64,000 nt of DNA, taken from contig NZ_PHUJ01000003.1 in assembly GCF_002813375.1 (NCBI RefSeq), positions 4,836,001 to 4,900,000 on the forward strand, in the 5' to 3' direction. The position numbers were made by a program, and so were the translations under genes. Positions within the stretch are counted from its first letter, which is position 1. Every line of letters begins with the position of its first letter. Positions 16,692 to 25,107 of this stretch are shown piece by piece. The notes beneath the pieces are model-generated. The model saw only the letters and a program-made list of their open reading frames with translations, did no database searches and was not told where the DNA came from. This stretch comes from Pseudonocardia alni (GTDB lineage Bacteria; Actinomycetota; Actinomycetes; Mycobacteriales; Pseudonocardiaceae).

Positions 16692-17402
16692 GTGTCCCGT
16701 TCCAGCTCCGCGTCGCCGGTCGTCACCGGGACCGGTCCGCGCCCGGGGTGGGTGGAGGTCGTCGTCGGCCTGGTCGTGCTGGCCGCCGTCGCCTACGGGG
16801 GCGGACCGCTGGTGCTGCGGACCCTCGACCCCGGTCCGCTCGCCGGGGGCCTGTTCCTCGCGGCGCTGTCGGGGATCGCGGGCATCGCCGGGTTCGCCGC
16901 GGCCGTCGCGGTCCGGCGTCGCCCGCTGCCGGAGTTCGGCGTGCGGGCGACGACCGTGCGCTGGCTGCTGCTCGGCGCCGCCGGGGCGGTCCTGGCGTTC
17001 ATCGTCAGCCGGCTGCTGGTGGTCGGGATGGTCGCGCTCGGGATCGAGCCGGAGAACATCCAGGGCGCCTACGCCGACGCGGGCAGCGGCGGGGCCTGGT
17101 CGGTGGCGCTGTCGCTGCTGTTCCTCGCGGTGCTGACACCGCTGGGGGAGGAGCTGCTGTTCCGCGGGGTGGTCACCTCGGCGCTGCTGCGCTACGGCGC
17201 CGTCGTCGGTGTGCTGGGCAGCGCCGTGGTGTTCGCGCTGGCGCACGGGCTGAACGTGGTGTTCCTGACGGCGCTGGTCGTCGGGCTGGTCGCGGGTGAG
17301 CTGCGGCGACGCAGCGGCTCGGTGTGGCCGGGGGTGGTCACGCACCTGGTGCACAACGCCATGGCCCAGGTCGTCGCGCTGGCGTTCGCCGGGGTGCTGT
17401 GA
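16692..17402 (+). CDS. CPBP-family intramembrane metalloprotease
   Basis: Integral membrane protein of 236 residues in the CAAX-protease/bacteriocin-processing (CPBP, Abi) family. The glutamate motif EELLFRGVV, the FALAHG motif and the HLVHNAMAQ motif that together form the active site are all present, along with about seven hydrophobic segments. Bacterial members have unknown natural substrates; some protect against self-made peptides. The GTG at 16692 has GGGAGGT four bases upstream, which is preferred to the GTG-less longer reading starting at 16611. It lies 38 bp before a MarR-type regulator that might control it. Confidence 0.85.
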   Translation: MSRSSSASPVVTGTGPRPGWVEVVVGLVVLAAVAYGGGPLVLRTLDPGPLAGGLFLAALSGIAGIAGFAAAVAVRRRPLPEFGVRATTVRWLLLGAAGAVLAFIVSRLLVVGMVALGIEPENIQGAYADAGSGGAWSVALSLLFLAVLTPLGEELLFRGVVTSALLRYGAVVGVLGSAVVFALAHGLNVVFLTALVVGLVAGELRRRSGSVWPGVVTHLVHNAMAQVVALAFAGVL

Positions 17403-17413
17403 GCGACGGGCAG

Positions 17414-17431
17414 CTACCAGGCGCCTGATAG
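17414..17431. promoter_or_regulatory. Inverted repeat, candidate MarR operator
   Basis: CTACCAGGCGCCTGATAG is an 18-bp palindrome with one mismatched pair, located 9 bp before the GTG of the MarR-family gene. MarR proteins bind palindromes of this size and usually repress their own promoter. The overlap with any -10 element just upstream of the start would fit autorepression. Role inferred. Confidence 0.55.
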
Positions 17432-17440
17432 CGTCGGTCC

Positions 17441-17887
17441 GTGCCCGACGAGGACGTGCCGCTCTGGGAGCTCATCCGGACGGCCCACGTCGTCGCCCGG
17501 GGATTCCACCGGGTGTTCGCCCGGGCCGGCCTGACCGCGACCGGCTTCGGCGTGCTCGCCGAGCTCGCCGACCGCGAACGGACGGGCGGGCCGCCGCCGT
17601 CGCAGGCCGAGCTCGCCCGGATCGTGCTGCTGCGCCCGCAGAGCGTGGGGGAGCTGGTCACCGACCTCGTCGCCCGCGGCCTCGTCCGCCGCGACGGGCC
17701 GGGCGGCCGTGGCCGGCGGGCCGGTCTGGAGCTCACCGACGACGGCCGTGCCGCGCTGGAGCGGGCCCGGCCGCTGGTGCAGGGGTTCTCCGCACCGGAG
17801 GCGATCGGCCTCGACGCGGGCCGGACCGCGGAGCTGACCGCGATGCTGCGCACCGTGCGGGAGACGCTGGCCGCGGCGGAGGACTGA
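17441..17887 (+). CDS. MarR-family transcriptional regulator
   Basis: A 148-residue winged-helix regulator. After helix 1 (LWELIRTAHVVARGFHRVFARAGL), the DNA-binding segment reads SQAELARIVLLRPQSVGELVTDLVARGLVRRDGPGGRGRRAGLELTDDGRAALE, the typical MarR helix-turn-helix plus wing. No cysteine sensor is evident. The start is GTG at 17441, next to the 18-bp palindrome. It lies between the CPBP protease and the PBP, all on one strand. Possible targets are itself and those neighbours. Confidence 0.88.
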   Translation: MPDEDVPLWELIRTAHVVARGFHRVFARAGLTATGFGVLAELADRERTGGPPPSQAELARIVLLRPQSVGELVTDLVARGLVRRDGPGGRGRRAGLELTDDGRAALERARPLVQGFSAPEAIGLDAGRTAELTAMLRTVRETLAAAED

Positions 17888-17939
17888 CGGGGCGCCCGGA
17901 CACCCGGGCCTCACACCGGGCGCGGCATACTCGCTGATC

Positions 17940-19772
17940 GTGATCGCCACCCTGCGGAAGCGCCCCCTGGTCCTGGCCGCCGCGATCGTCGTGCTCGTCG
18001 CGGTGGGTGTCGTGGTGGCGCTGCTGCGCCCCTGGGGAGGTGCCGGGACGACCGCCGAGCGGTACGTCACGGCCTGGGCCGCGGGGGACGCGCCGGGCGC
18101 GGCCGTCTACACCACGGACGCGGAGACGGCGGGCGCCTACCTGCAGAAGTCCCGCGACGACCTCGCCCCGGCCGGCATGACCGCCCGGGTGACCGGCACC
18201 CGCACCGACGGCGACCGCGCGACGTCGACGGTGGAGGTCGCCTGGGACCTGGGGCAGGGCCGGGCCTGGAACTACACCCTGGACCTGCCGCTCGTCGCCG
18301 CCGACGACGCCGCGGGCAACGACACCGGCTGGGCGGTCGACTGGTCGCCCGCCGCGTTCGCGCCGGGGCTCACCGACGGCCAGCGCCCGGTGACCCGCAC
18401 CGTGACCGCCGCCCCGGCGCCCGTCCTCGACGCCGGCGGGGCCACGCTGCTCGCGCCCACCCCGGTCGTCACCGTCACCCTGGACAAGGCGCAGGTCGGG
18501 CAGGCCGCGGGTGGGCTCGGCTCCGCACTGGGCACGATCGACCCCGCGATCACGGCGTCGAGCATCACCGCGGGCGCGAACGCCGTGCCGGACGGGCAGG
18601 CCTACACCGTCGTCGTGCTGCGGGAGCCCGACTACCAGCGGGTCCGCGACCGGATCTACGACCTGCCCGGCGTCCGGTTCGTGTCCTCGACGCGCCTGCT
18701 GCCGCCCGACCAGGGCTTCGCGGGGCAGCTGATGCAGGGCGCCCGCGCCGACATCGAGAAGGCCGCCGGCGGGACGCCCGGCTGGTCGGTCGACGTCGTC
18801 GGCGCCCGCGGCGAGACCGTCCGCTCGGTGGCCGGGCAGCCCGCCGGGCCGGGGAAGCCGGTCACCCTGGAGCTGGACCGCACCGTGCAGGACGCGGCGC
18901 AGGCCGCCGTCGACGCCGACTCCAGGCAGGCCATGATCGTCGCGATCCGGCCGTCCACCGGGGCGGTGCTCGCGGTGGCGCAGAACGCGGCCGCCGACCG
19001 CGACGGCGCGCTGGCCCTGACCGGCCGCTACCCGCCCGGCTCCACCTTCAAGATCGTCACCGCGTACGGGGCGATGCCGGCGGAGAACCTCACCCCGCAG
19101 TCCCCGGTCGAGTGCCCCGGCACCACCGTCATCGACGGGCGCACCATCCCCAACGAGGACTCCTTCGTGCTCGGCACCGTGCCGCTGACCGAGGCGTTCG
19201 CGCAGTCCTGCAACACCACGTTCTCCCGGCTCGCCCTCGGCCTGCCCCCCGGCGGCCTCCCGGACGCCGGGAAGGCGCTCGGCTTCGGCGCGGACTGGAA
19301 GATCCCCGGGATGACGACGATCACCGGCACCGTCTCGCCCGCCACCGACGACCTGCAGCGGGCCAGCGACGGCTTCGGCCAGGGCGACGTCCTCGCCTCC
19401 CCGTTCGGCATGGCGCTCGTGTCGGCGACGGTCCAGCACGGCGCGCCCGTCACGCCGTCGCTGATCCGCGGGGCGACGACCGAGGCCGCCGTCGCGCCGG
19501 GCACCCCGGACCGTGCGGTGCTCGACCAGCTGCGCCCGATGATGCGGGCCGTCGTCACCTCCGGGACGGCGCGGGCCGCCGCCGGGCAGGGCGAGGTGTA
19601 CGGCAAGACCGGCACCGCCGAGTACGCGGGCCCCGACGGCGGCAACCGCTCGCACGGCTGGTTCACCGGCTACCGCGGTGACCTGGCCTTCGCCACCCTC
19701 ATCGTCGACGGCGGGTCGTCCGGGCCCGCGGTGCAGATGACGGCGCGCTTCCTGGCGGGCGTCCCGCGCTGA
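17940..19772 (+). CDS. Penicillin-binding transpeptidase with MecA-N (NTF2-like) domain, Rv2864c-like
   Basis: Peptidoglycan DD-transpeptidase of 610 residues. An N-terminal membrane anchor (PLVLAAAIVVLVAVGVVVALL) is followed by an NTF2-like MecA-N domain (AERYVTAWAAGD...) and a dimerisation region. The transpeptidase domain has S368-T-F-K371 (catalytic serine), S423-C-N425 and K556-T-G558. The layout matches M. tuberculosis PBP-lipo/Rv2864c, although no lipobox cysteine is visible here, so it is membrane-anchored rather than lipidated. The start is GTG with CATACT eight bases upstream. Genomic order relative to ispG and map is conserved in mycobacteria. Confidence 0.92.
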   Translation: MIATLRKRPLVLAAAIVVLVAVGVVVALLRPWGGAGTTAERYVTAWAAGDAPGAAVYTTDAETAGAYLQKSRDDLAPAGMTARVTGTRTDGDRATSTVEVAWDLGQGRAWNYTLDLPLVAADDAAGNDTGWAVDWSPAAFAPGLTDGQRPVTRTVTAAPAPVLDAGGATLLAPTPVVTVTLDKAQVGQAAGGLGSALGTIDPAITASSITAGANAVPDGQAYTVVVLREPDYQRVRDRIYDLPGVRFVSSTRLLPPDQGFAGQLMQGARADIEKAAGGTPGWSVDVVGARGETVRSVAGQPAGPGKPVTLELDRTVQDAAQAAVDADSRQAMIVAIRPSTGAVLAVAQNAAADRDGALALTGRYPPGSTFKIVTAYGAMPAENLTPQSPVECPGTTVIDGRTIPNEDSFVLGTVPLTEAFAQSCNTTFSRLALGLPPGGLPDAGKALGFGADWKIPGMTTITGTVSPATDDLQRASDGFGQGDVLASPFGMALVSATVQHGAPVTPSLIRGATTEAAVAPGTPDRAVLDQLRPMMRAVVTSGTARAAAGQGEVYGKTGTAEYAGPDGGNRSHGWFTGYRGDLAFATLIVDGGSSGPAVQMTARFLAGVPR

Positions 19773-19816
19773 GCGACCGGCCGGGCGGCGGCGGGACGGC
19801 GTGGCGCCGGGCGCCC

Positions 19817-19822
19817 TACCCT
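19817..19822 (+). promoter_or_regulatory. Candidate -10 box, leaderless DUF3054 transcript
   Basis: TACCCT ends seven bases before the GTG start of the DUF3054 gene and no ribosome site is present. The same hexamer at the same distance precedes proS. Confidence 0.45.
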
Positions 19823-19829
19823 GGTCGTC

Positions 19830-20213
19830 GTGCACCCCAGCCGGATCCCCGCCCTGGCGTTCGTGGCCGACCTCGTCGCCGTCGTGGTGTTCGCCGCCCT
19901 CGGGAGGCTGAGCCACGCCGAGGCCGACAGCGTGCTCGGCCTGCTCGGCACCGCGCTGCCGTTCGCGCTGGGGGCCGCGGCGGCCTGGGCGACGCCGTGG
20001 GTGCGGTCGGCGCCGGCGTCGCTGCGCGCCGGGGCAGTCGTGCTCGCCGGGGCCGTGGTCGTCGGGCTCGTGCTGCGGCTGGGGTTCCTGGGGCGGCTGC
20101 CGCTGTCGTTCGCCGTCGTCGCGACGATCTCGCTGGCGGTGCTGCTGCTGGGCTGGCGGGGGATCTCCGCCGCCGTCGCGCGGATGCGGGCCCCGCGCAC
20201 CCCGACCCGCTGA
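19830..20213 (+). CDS. DUF3054 membrane protein
   Basis: A 127-residue protein with four hydrophobic segments and little else: ALAFVADLVAVVVFAALGRLSH, then ALPFALGAAAAWATP, two more spans, and a basic C terminus. The FADLVAVVVFAALGR...LPFALGAAAAW pattern fits the actinobacterial DUF3054 family. Function is unknown. The start is GTG, probably leaderless. It sits between the PBP and methionine aminopeptidase genes on the same strand. Confidence 0.75.
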   Translation: MHPSRIPALAFVADLVAVVVFAALGRLSHAEADSVLGLLGTALPFALGAAAAWATPWVRSAPASLRAGAVVLAGAVVVGLVLRLGFLGRLPLSFAVVATISLAVLLLGWRGISAAVARMRAPRTPTR

Positions 20214-20238
20214 GGGCCCCGGACGTACGATGGGGGTC

Positions 20239-21096
20239 ATGTCGACCCGCACGCTGCTCGTCCCCGGTACGCCGACCCCAAGCCGCGAGGTGCCGTCGCA
20301 CATCCCGCGTCCGGAGTACGTCGGCAAGCCGGCCCCGGCACGCAGCCGCCGCGGCGACATCCAGACGCCCGAGACGATCGAGCTGATGCGCCACGCCGGG
20401 AAGATCGCGGCCCAGGCGCTGCAGCTCGCGGGGGAGACCGTCCGCCCCGGCATCACCACCGACGAGATCGACCGCGTGGTCCACGAGTTCCTCGTCGACC
20501 ACGACGCGTACCCCTCGACGCTGGGCTACCGAGGCTTCCCCAAGTCCTGCTGCACCAGCCTCAACGAGGTCATCTGCCACGGCATCCCGGACACGACCGT
20601 GATCGACGACGGCGACGTGCTCAACGTCGACGTCACCGCGTTCGTCGGCGGGGTGCACGGCGACACCAACGCGACCTTCCTCGCCGGTGACGTGTCGGAG
20701 GAGGCGCGGCTGCTCGTCGAGCGCACCCGCGAGGCCACGATGCGCGCCATCAAGGCCGTCCGCCCCGGGCGTGAGCTGAACGTCGTCGGCCGGGTCATCG
20801 AGTCCTACGCCAAGCGCTTCGGCTACGGCGTGGTCCGCGACTTCACCGGCCACGGCATCGCCCACGAGTTCCACTCCGGGCTGGTCGTGCTGCACTACGA
20901 CCAGCCCGACGTGCACACCGTCCTCGAGCCGGGGATGACCTTCACCATCGAGCCGATGATCACCCTCGGCGGCATCGACTACGACACCTGGGACGACGAC
21001 TGGACGGTCGTCACCCAGGACAAGTCGTGGGTCGCGCAGTTCGAGCACACCATCGTGGTGACCGACGACGGCGCGGAGATCCTGACCCTGCCCTGA
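20239..21096 (+). CDS. map: Methionine aminopeptidase type I
   Basis: Removes the initiator methionine from nascent proteins. The 285-residue length and the N-terminal extension with PxxP motifs (VPSHIPRPEYVGKPAP) match mycobacterial MapB/MetAP1c. The five metal ligands are recognisable: two Asp in NVDVTAFVGGVHGDTN, His in GHGIAHEFHSG, Glu in TIEPMI and Glu in QFEHTIVV. I start at ATG 20239 (MSTRTLLVPG), which fits the homologue length; GTG/ATG codons a few bases upstream are possible. A short GC hairpin follows the stop. Confidence 0.95.
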   Translation: MSTRTLLVPGTPTPSREVPSHIPRPEYVGKPAPARSRRGDIQTPETIELMRHAGKIAAQALQLAGETVRPGITTDEIDRVVHEFLVDHDAYPSTLGYRGFPKSCCTSLNEVICHGIPDTTVIDDGDVLNVDVTAFVGGVHGDTNATFLAGDVSEEARLLVERTREATMRAIKAVRPGRELNVVGRVIESYAKRFGYGVVRDFTGHGIAHEFHSGLVVLHYDQPDVHTVLEPGMTFTIEPMITLGGIDYDTWDDDWTVVTQDKSWVAQFEHTIVVTDDGAEILTLP

Positions 21097-21120
21097 GGCG
21101 GGTCCGCCCGGCGTGGGAGG

Positions 21121-21585
21121 TCAGGCGGCGGCGCGCTCGCGCAGGAGGGCCAGCGCCTCGTCGGCGTGCTTGTTCATGTCGGTCTCGGACCCGATCTCGG
21201 CGAGGACCGCGCGGTCCGGGCCGATCACGAACGTCCTGCGGCGGGTGTGGAAGTTCCCCGGGAGCCAGGCGCGGTAGGCACCGAAGGACTTCGCGACGGT
21301 GTGGTCGGCGTCGGACAGCAGCGGGAACCCGAGGCCGTTCGCGGCGGCGAACATGTTCTGCTTGTCCGGCCGGTCCGAGGAGATCCCGACCGGCTGCGCC
21401 CCGACCTCGGCGAACTCGGCCGCGAGGTCCCGGAAGTGGCAGGCCTCGGCGGTGCAGCCACCGGTCATCGCGGCCGGGTAGAAGAACAGGACGACGGGCC
21501 CGGCGGCCAGCAGGTCGGACAGCCGACGCGGTGCGCCGGCCTCGTCGGGCAGCTCGAAGTCGGTGGCGGTGTCGCCGACGGCCAT
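21121..21585 (-). CDS. Thiol peroxidase/peroxiredoxin, PrxQ-BCP type
   Basis: Reduces hydrogen peroxide or lipid hydroperoxides. The 154-residue thioredoxin-fold protein has the peroxidatic cysteine in PAAMTGGCTAEACHF, with a second cysteine five residues later (CxxxxC), the arrangement of PrxQ enzymes that form an intramolecular disulfide. A typical FELPDEAGAPRRLSDL precedes it and GNFHTRRRTFVIGPD follows. The ATG at 21585 has GGAGAC upstream. It lies 32 bp downstream of the lipid operon on the same strand, so it may be co-transcribed and protect unsaturated or modified lipids; that link is inference. Confidence 0.87.
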   Translation of the reverse strand: MAVGDTATDFELPDEAGAPRRLSDLLAAGPVVLFFYPAAMTGGCTAEACHFRDLAAEFAEVGAQPVGISSDRPDKQNMFAAANGLGFPLLSDADHTVAKSFGAYRAWLPGNFHTRRRTFVIGPDRAVLAEIGSETDMNKHADEALALLRERAAA

Positions 21586-21617
21586 GGTGTCTCCTCGGGT
21601 CGCGGGTGCGGGGTGGG

Positions 21618-22427
21618 TCAGGAACGTGGGGGCAGCGGGAGGAACCCGCTGGTGCGGCGGACGTAGTCGGCGTAGCCGGGGCGCCGGTCGGCGATGTCGC
21701 GTTCCAGCAGCGCCGCGCCGGTGCCCTTCATCAGGTTCGCCGTGATCACGGCGACCCCGACGAGGCCGATCAGCCCGGCCGGGTGGTGCAGGGCGAGGAT
21801 GCCCAGGCCCCACCAGACGCAGGCGTCGCCGAAGTAGTTGGGGTGGCGGGTGAACCGCCACAGGCCGCGGTCCATCACCTCGCCGCGGTTCGCGGGGTCG
21901 GCGGTGAACCGGGCCAGCTGGGCGTCGCCGACGGACTCGAAGGTGAACCCGACCGCCCAGACGAGCACGCCGACCACGGTGACGGCGACCAGCCATCCGG
22001 TGGTCGCGGTGCCGTACTGGGCGACCTGCACGGGGAGCGAGACGACCCACATCACCGCGCCCTGGGTGAGGTAAACGCGCCGGCCGATCGAGCCGCGCTC
22101 GCGCAGGTCGACGTAACGCCGGTCCTCGGGCTTCCCGTGGTTGCGCCGCGCGATGTGGCGGGCCAGCCGCCCGCCCCACACCGCGACGAGCACGACCACC
22201 AGGGCGCGCCGCCAGCCGTCGCCGGTCGGGTCGAGGGCCGTCGCGGTCGCCGCGGTGACGAACGCGACCCACACGAACCCGAGCCCCCAGACGACGTCGA
22301 CGCCGTCGTGCCGGCCGCGCCGCACCCCGATCGCGTACGCGAGGGCCATGAGCACGGCGACGGCGACGGCGGTGACGCCGAGGTTGACGGCCCACGCCGC
22401 CCAGGGGAACGGGTTCACTCCGGTCAT
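21618..22427 (-). CDS. DUF1295 membrane oxidoreductase-like protein (Rv0446c-like)
   Basis: A 269-residue polytopic protein of the DUF1295/steroid 5-alpha-reductase-like family. The C-terminal signature (RFTRHPNYFGDACVWWGLG, then ADRRPGYADYVRRTSGFLPLPP) is clear, and about six hydrophobic segments precede it. Family members are proposed to reduce double bonds or modify lipids in the membrane. The ATG start overlaps the stop of the second methyltransferase gene (ATGA). The same gene type ends the Rv0449c-Rv0446c cluster of M. tuberculosis. It is the last lipid gene of this operon. Confidence 0.85.
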   Translation of the reverse strand: MTGVNPFPWAAWAVNLGVTAVAVAVLMALAYAIGVRRGRHDGVDVVWGLGFVWVAFVTAATATALDPTGDGWRRALVVVLVAVWGGRLARHIARRNHGKPEDRRYVDLRERGSIGRRVYLTQGAVMWVVSLPVQVAQYGTATTGWLVAVTVVGVLVWAVGFTFESVGDAQLARFTADPANRGEVMDRGLWRFTRHPNYFGDACVWWGLGILALHHPAGLIGLVGVAVITANLMKGTGAALLERDIADRRPGYADYVRRTSGFLPLPPRS

Positions 22428-23788
22428 GCTGTCGCGGCCGGCGACGGCGCGCCCGCCGGGGCGGACCCGACGGCCGGGTCGAGCCCCAGGATCCCGGTGC
22501 GGCTGCGCGGGAGCCCGGAGGCGCCGTCGGCGCCGGGGCGCACGGTCAGGATCTGGTGCACACCCATCCGGTTCTCCTCGAACGCCAGCGCCGCACCGGC
22601 CAGGTACAGCAGCCAGATCCGCCACTGCTCCTCGCCGATCATCCGGACCGCGGTGTCGCGGTGCGCCTGCAGCGTCTCCAGCCAGGGCCGGACCGTCCAC
22701 ACGTAGTGCTCGCGCAGCGAGTGGACGTCCACGACCTCGTGCCCGGCCTGCTCCAGGAACCCGAGCGTCTCACCGAGCGGGCGCATGTACATGTCCGGCG
22801 CGACGTAGGCCTCCATGAACGCGCCGCCGCCCGGTGCGGTGTTCGCCCCGACCGACCCGCGCGACATCTGCTGCAGCAGCAGGCGTCCGTGCGGGCGCAG
22901 CATGCGGTGCAGCTGTGCGGCGTAGACGCCGTAGTTCTCCTGCCCGACGTGCTCGCCCATCTCGATGGAGGACACGGCGTCGAAGGGCTGCTCGGAGATC
23001 TCGCGGTAGTCCTGCAACCGGATCTCCACCCGCTCGGACAGCCCCGCCCGGCGGACCCGCTCGACGCCGTAGTCGCGCTGCTGGGCCGAGAGCGTGACGC
23101 CGGTGGCGTGCACGCCGTAGTGCTCGGCCGCGTGCACGAGCAGCGAGGCCCACCCGCAGCCGACGTCGAGCAGCCGCATCCCCGGCGCCAGGCCGAGCTT
23201 TCGGCAGATCAGGTCCAGCTTGTCGCGCTGGGCGTCGACCAGGGTGTAGTCGGGGCCCTCGTCGCGGGTCCAGTAGCCGCACGAGTACGCCATCTGCGGG
23301 TCGAGCAGGAAGGCGTAGAACTCGTTCGACAGGTCGTAGTGGTGGCTGATCGCGTCGCGGTCGCGGCGACGGCTGTGCCGCCGCCCGCCCAGCCGGGCCT
23401 CCGACGCCGGCGGCCGCGGCGGGGTGCCGACGGCACCGAGCCGGGCCGCGGTGCCCAGCGCACCCAGCTTCTGACGCAGGTCGAGCGTCGCCGAACCGGT
23501 CCCCGGCTTCGCGAGCGCCCAGAACCGGGACAGCCCGTCGGCGACGTCACCGTCGACGGACAGGTCACCGGAGACGAACGCGCGGGCCAGGCCGAGCTCA
23601 CCCGGCGCCCACAGCAGCCGGCGCAGGGCCCGGCGGCGGTTCACGATCACCGTCGGTGGGTTCGGGTCGGCGGGGGTGCCGGTCCGACCGGCCTCGCTGC
23701 CGTCCCAGGCGCGGAGCCGCACCGGGAGCGGGGCGCCGAGGACGTCCTCCAGGAGCGAGGTGAGGCGCTCCGCGGGGGTGGTGGTCAT
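22424..23788 (-). CDS. Cyclopropane-fatty-acyl-phospholipid synthase-like methyltransferase (second copy)
   Basis: SAM-dependent enzyme of 454 residues that should act on unsaturated acyl chains of phospholipids. An N-terminal lipid-binding region (RAFVSGDLSVDGDV) is followed by HHYDLSNEFYAFLLDPQMAYSCGYW, which keeps the active-site cysteine (C170), and the SAM motif LLDVGCGWASLL. The SSIEMGEHVG stretch keeps the Glu and His. The position equivalent to the E. coli Cfa bicarbonate His in LLHTIG is Gln (LLQQMS), and the C-terminal tyrosine motif is not recognisable. The product may be a methylated or methylene chain rather than a cyclopropane. It begins 11 bp after the first copy and is coupled to the DUF1295 gene. 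Confidence 0.85.
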   Translation of the reverse strand: MTTTPAERLTSLLEDVLGAPLPVRLRAWDGSEAGRTGTPADPNPPTVIVNRRRALRRLLWAPGELGLARAFVSGDLSVDGDVADGLSRFWALAKPGTGSATLDLRQKLGALGTAARLGAVGTPPRPPASEARLGGRRHSRRRDRDAISHHYDLSNEFYAFLLDPQMAYSCGYWTRDEGPDYTLVDAQRDKLDLICRKLGLAPGMRLLDVGCGWASLLVHAAEHYGVHATGVTLSAQQRDYGVERVRRAGLSERVEIRLQDYREISEQPFDAVSSIEMGEHVGQENYGVYAAQLHRMLRPHGRLLLQQMSRGSVGANTAPGGGAFMEAYVAPDMYMRPLGETLGFLEQAGHEVVDVHSLREHYVWTVRPWLETLQAHRDTAVRMIGEEQWRIWLLYLAGAALAFEENRMGVHQILTVRPGADGASGLPRSRTGILGLDPAVGSAPAGAPSPAATA

Positions 23789-23799
23789 GGGGGCACCTC

Positions 23800-25107
23800 T
23801 CAGAAGGACGGGCGGCGCTGCAGCGAGAACTGGACGACGTCGAGGTAGCCGACGCGGAACCCGGCCTCGCAGTAGCCGAGGTAGAACTCCCACATCCGCC
23901 GGAACGTCTCGTCGAAGCCGAGCGCCTCGACCTCGTCCCACCGAGCGAGGAAGCGGGTGCGCCAGTGGCCCAGGGTGCGGGCGTAGTCGTAGCCCAGGCT
24001 CCGGCGCTCGGCGACGTGCAGCCCGCCGGTGTGCCGGGCGAGGTTGTCCTCGATGGCCTCGACCGACGGGATGATCCCGCCGGGGAAGACGTACTTGTGG
24101 ATCCAGGTGTAGTCGTTGCGGGCGACCATCATCCGGTCGTGCGGCATCGTGATCGACTGCAGGCCGACCCGCCCGCCCGGCTTGAGCAGCCGGTCCAGTG
24201 CGGCGAAGTACGTCGGCCAGTACTCGACGCCGACGGCCTCGATCATCTCGACCGACACGACGGCGTCGTAGGAGCCCTGGGCCTCGCGGTAGTCGCGCAG
24301 CAGCACCTGCACCCGGTCGGCCACGCCCGCCTCGGCGAGCCGCGCCTCGGCGAGGGTCTTCTGCTCCTGCGAGATCGTCAGCGTGGTGACCCGGGCGCCG
24401 CGCTGCGCGGCCCGCGTCGCGAGCCCGCCCCAGCCGGTGCCGATCTCCAGCACGTGCATCCCGGCCTCGACGCCCGCCATGTCCAGGATGCCGTCGATCT
24501 TGCGTTCCTGGGCGAGGACGAGGTCGTCGGAACCGTCGGCGAACCAGCCGGCGGAGTAGGACATGGTGTCGTCGAGGAACAGCGAGAACAGCTCGTTGGA
24601 CAGGTCGTAGTGGCGGTGGATGTTCTCCCGCGACCCCTCGACCGAGTTGACCTCGGCGGTGGGCCGGCGGGCCTCGGCGAACCGGCGGCCCAGCCGCTGC
24701 AGGGCGGGCGGCACCAGCGTCGACAGCCGGGCGGCGAACGGGGTGAGCAGCCCGGGCAGGTCGGTGGTCGTCCAGTCGCCGACCATGTACGACTCGCCGA
24801 AACCGATCTTGGAGTTCGCGCCGAGCCGGTGGAAGAACGCCGACGGGCGCTCGATGCGCATGACCGGCGAGGTCGGGCCGCCCGCACCGAGCCGCTCCCC
24901 GCCGGGGAACACCACACGCACCGGCAGCGACCGGACCGCGTTGCGGAACAGCGACTCCGCGATCCGGGCCTTGGCCGGAGCCACGGGCGGTGTCGCCAGA
25001 CCGGGCCACACACCCTCGTTGGGGCGGGGCACGGCGTGCGTGCGGGGCCGGGTGCCGCGCGCGCCACCGGAGGTGGGCACGGCGATCCCGTCGTGCTGCA
25101 TGGTCAT
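23800..25107 (-). CDS. Cyclopropane-fatty-acyl-phospholipid synthase-like methyltransferase (first copy, UfaA1-like)
   Basis: A 435-residue SAM methyltransferase. GESYMVGDWTTTDLPGLL and HRHYDLSNELFSLFLDDTMSYSAGWF are clear family sequences, and VLEIGTGWGGLA is the SAM-binding motif. The active-site cysteine of classical cyclopropane synthases is Ala186 here. VSVEMIEAVG keeps the Glu but has Ala for His, and LQSIT replaces LLHTIG. The tyrosine segment (YDYARTLGHW) and the end (FYLGYCEAGFRVGYLDVVQFSL) are conserved. By position this is the counterpart of M. tuberculosis ufaA1 (Rv0447c), linked to tuberculostearic acid formation. The ATG at 25107 overlaps the DUF1365 stop. Confidence 0.86.
   Translation of the reverse strand: MTMQHDGIAVPTSGGARGTRPRTHAVPRPNEGVWPGLATPPVAPAKARIAESLFRNAVRSLPVRVVFPGGERLGAGGPTSPVMRIERPSAFFHRLGANSKIGFGESYMVGDWTTTDLPGLLTPFAARLSTLVPPALQRLGRRFAEARRPTAEVNSVEGSRENIHRHYDLSNELFSLFLDDTMSYSAGWFADGSDDLVLAQERKIDGILDMAGVEAGMHVLEIGTGWGGLATRAAQRGARVTTLTISQEQKTLAEARLAEAGVADRVQVLLRDYREAQGSYDAVVSVEMIEAVGVEYWPTYFAALDRLLKPGGRVGLQSITMPHDRMMVARNDYTWIHKYVFPGGIIPSVEAIEDNLARHTGGLHVAERRSLGYDYARTLGHWRTRFLARWDEVEALGFDETFRRMWEFYLGYCEAGFRVGYLDVVQFSLQRRPSF

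Noticed and set aside
17733..20459. Very long minus-strand frame over the PBP and DUF3054 genes
   Set aside because: Arg/Gly/Asp-rich low-complexity translation typical of antisense frames in high-GC DNA; the plus-strand genes have full catalytic motifs.
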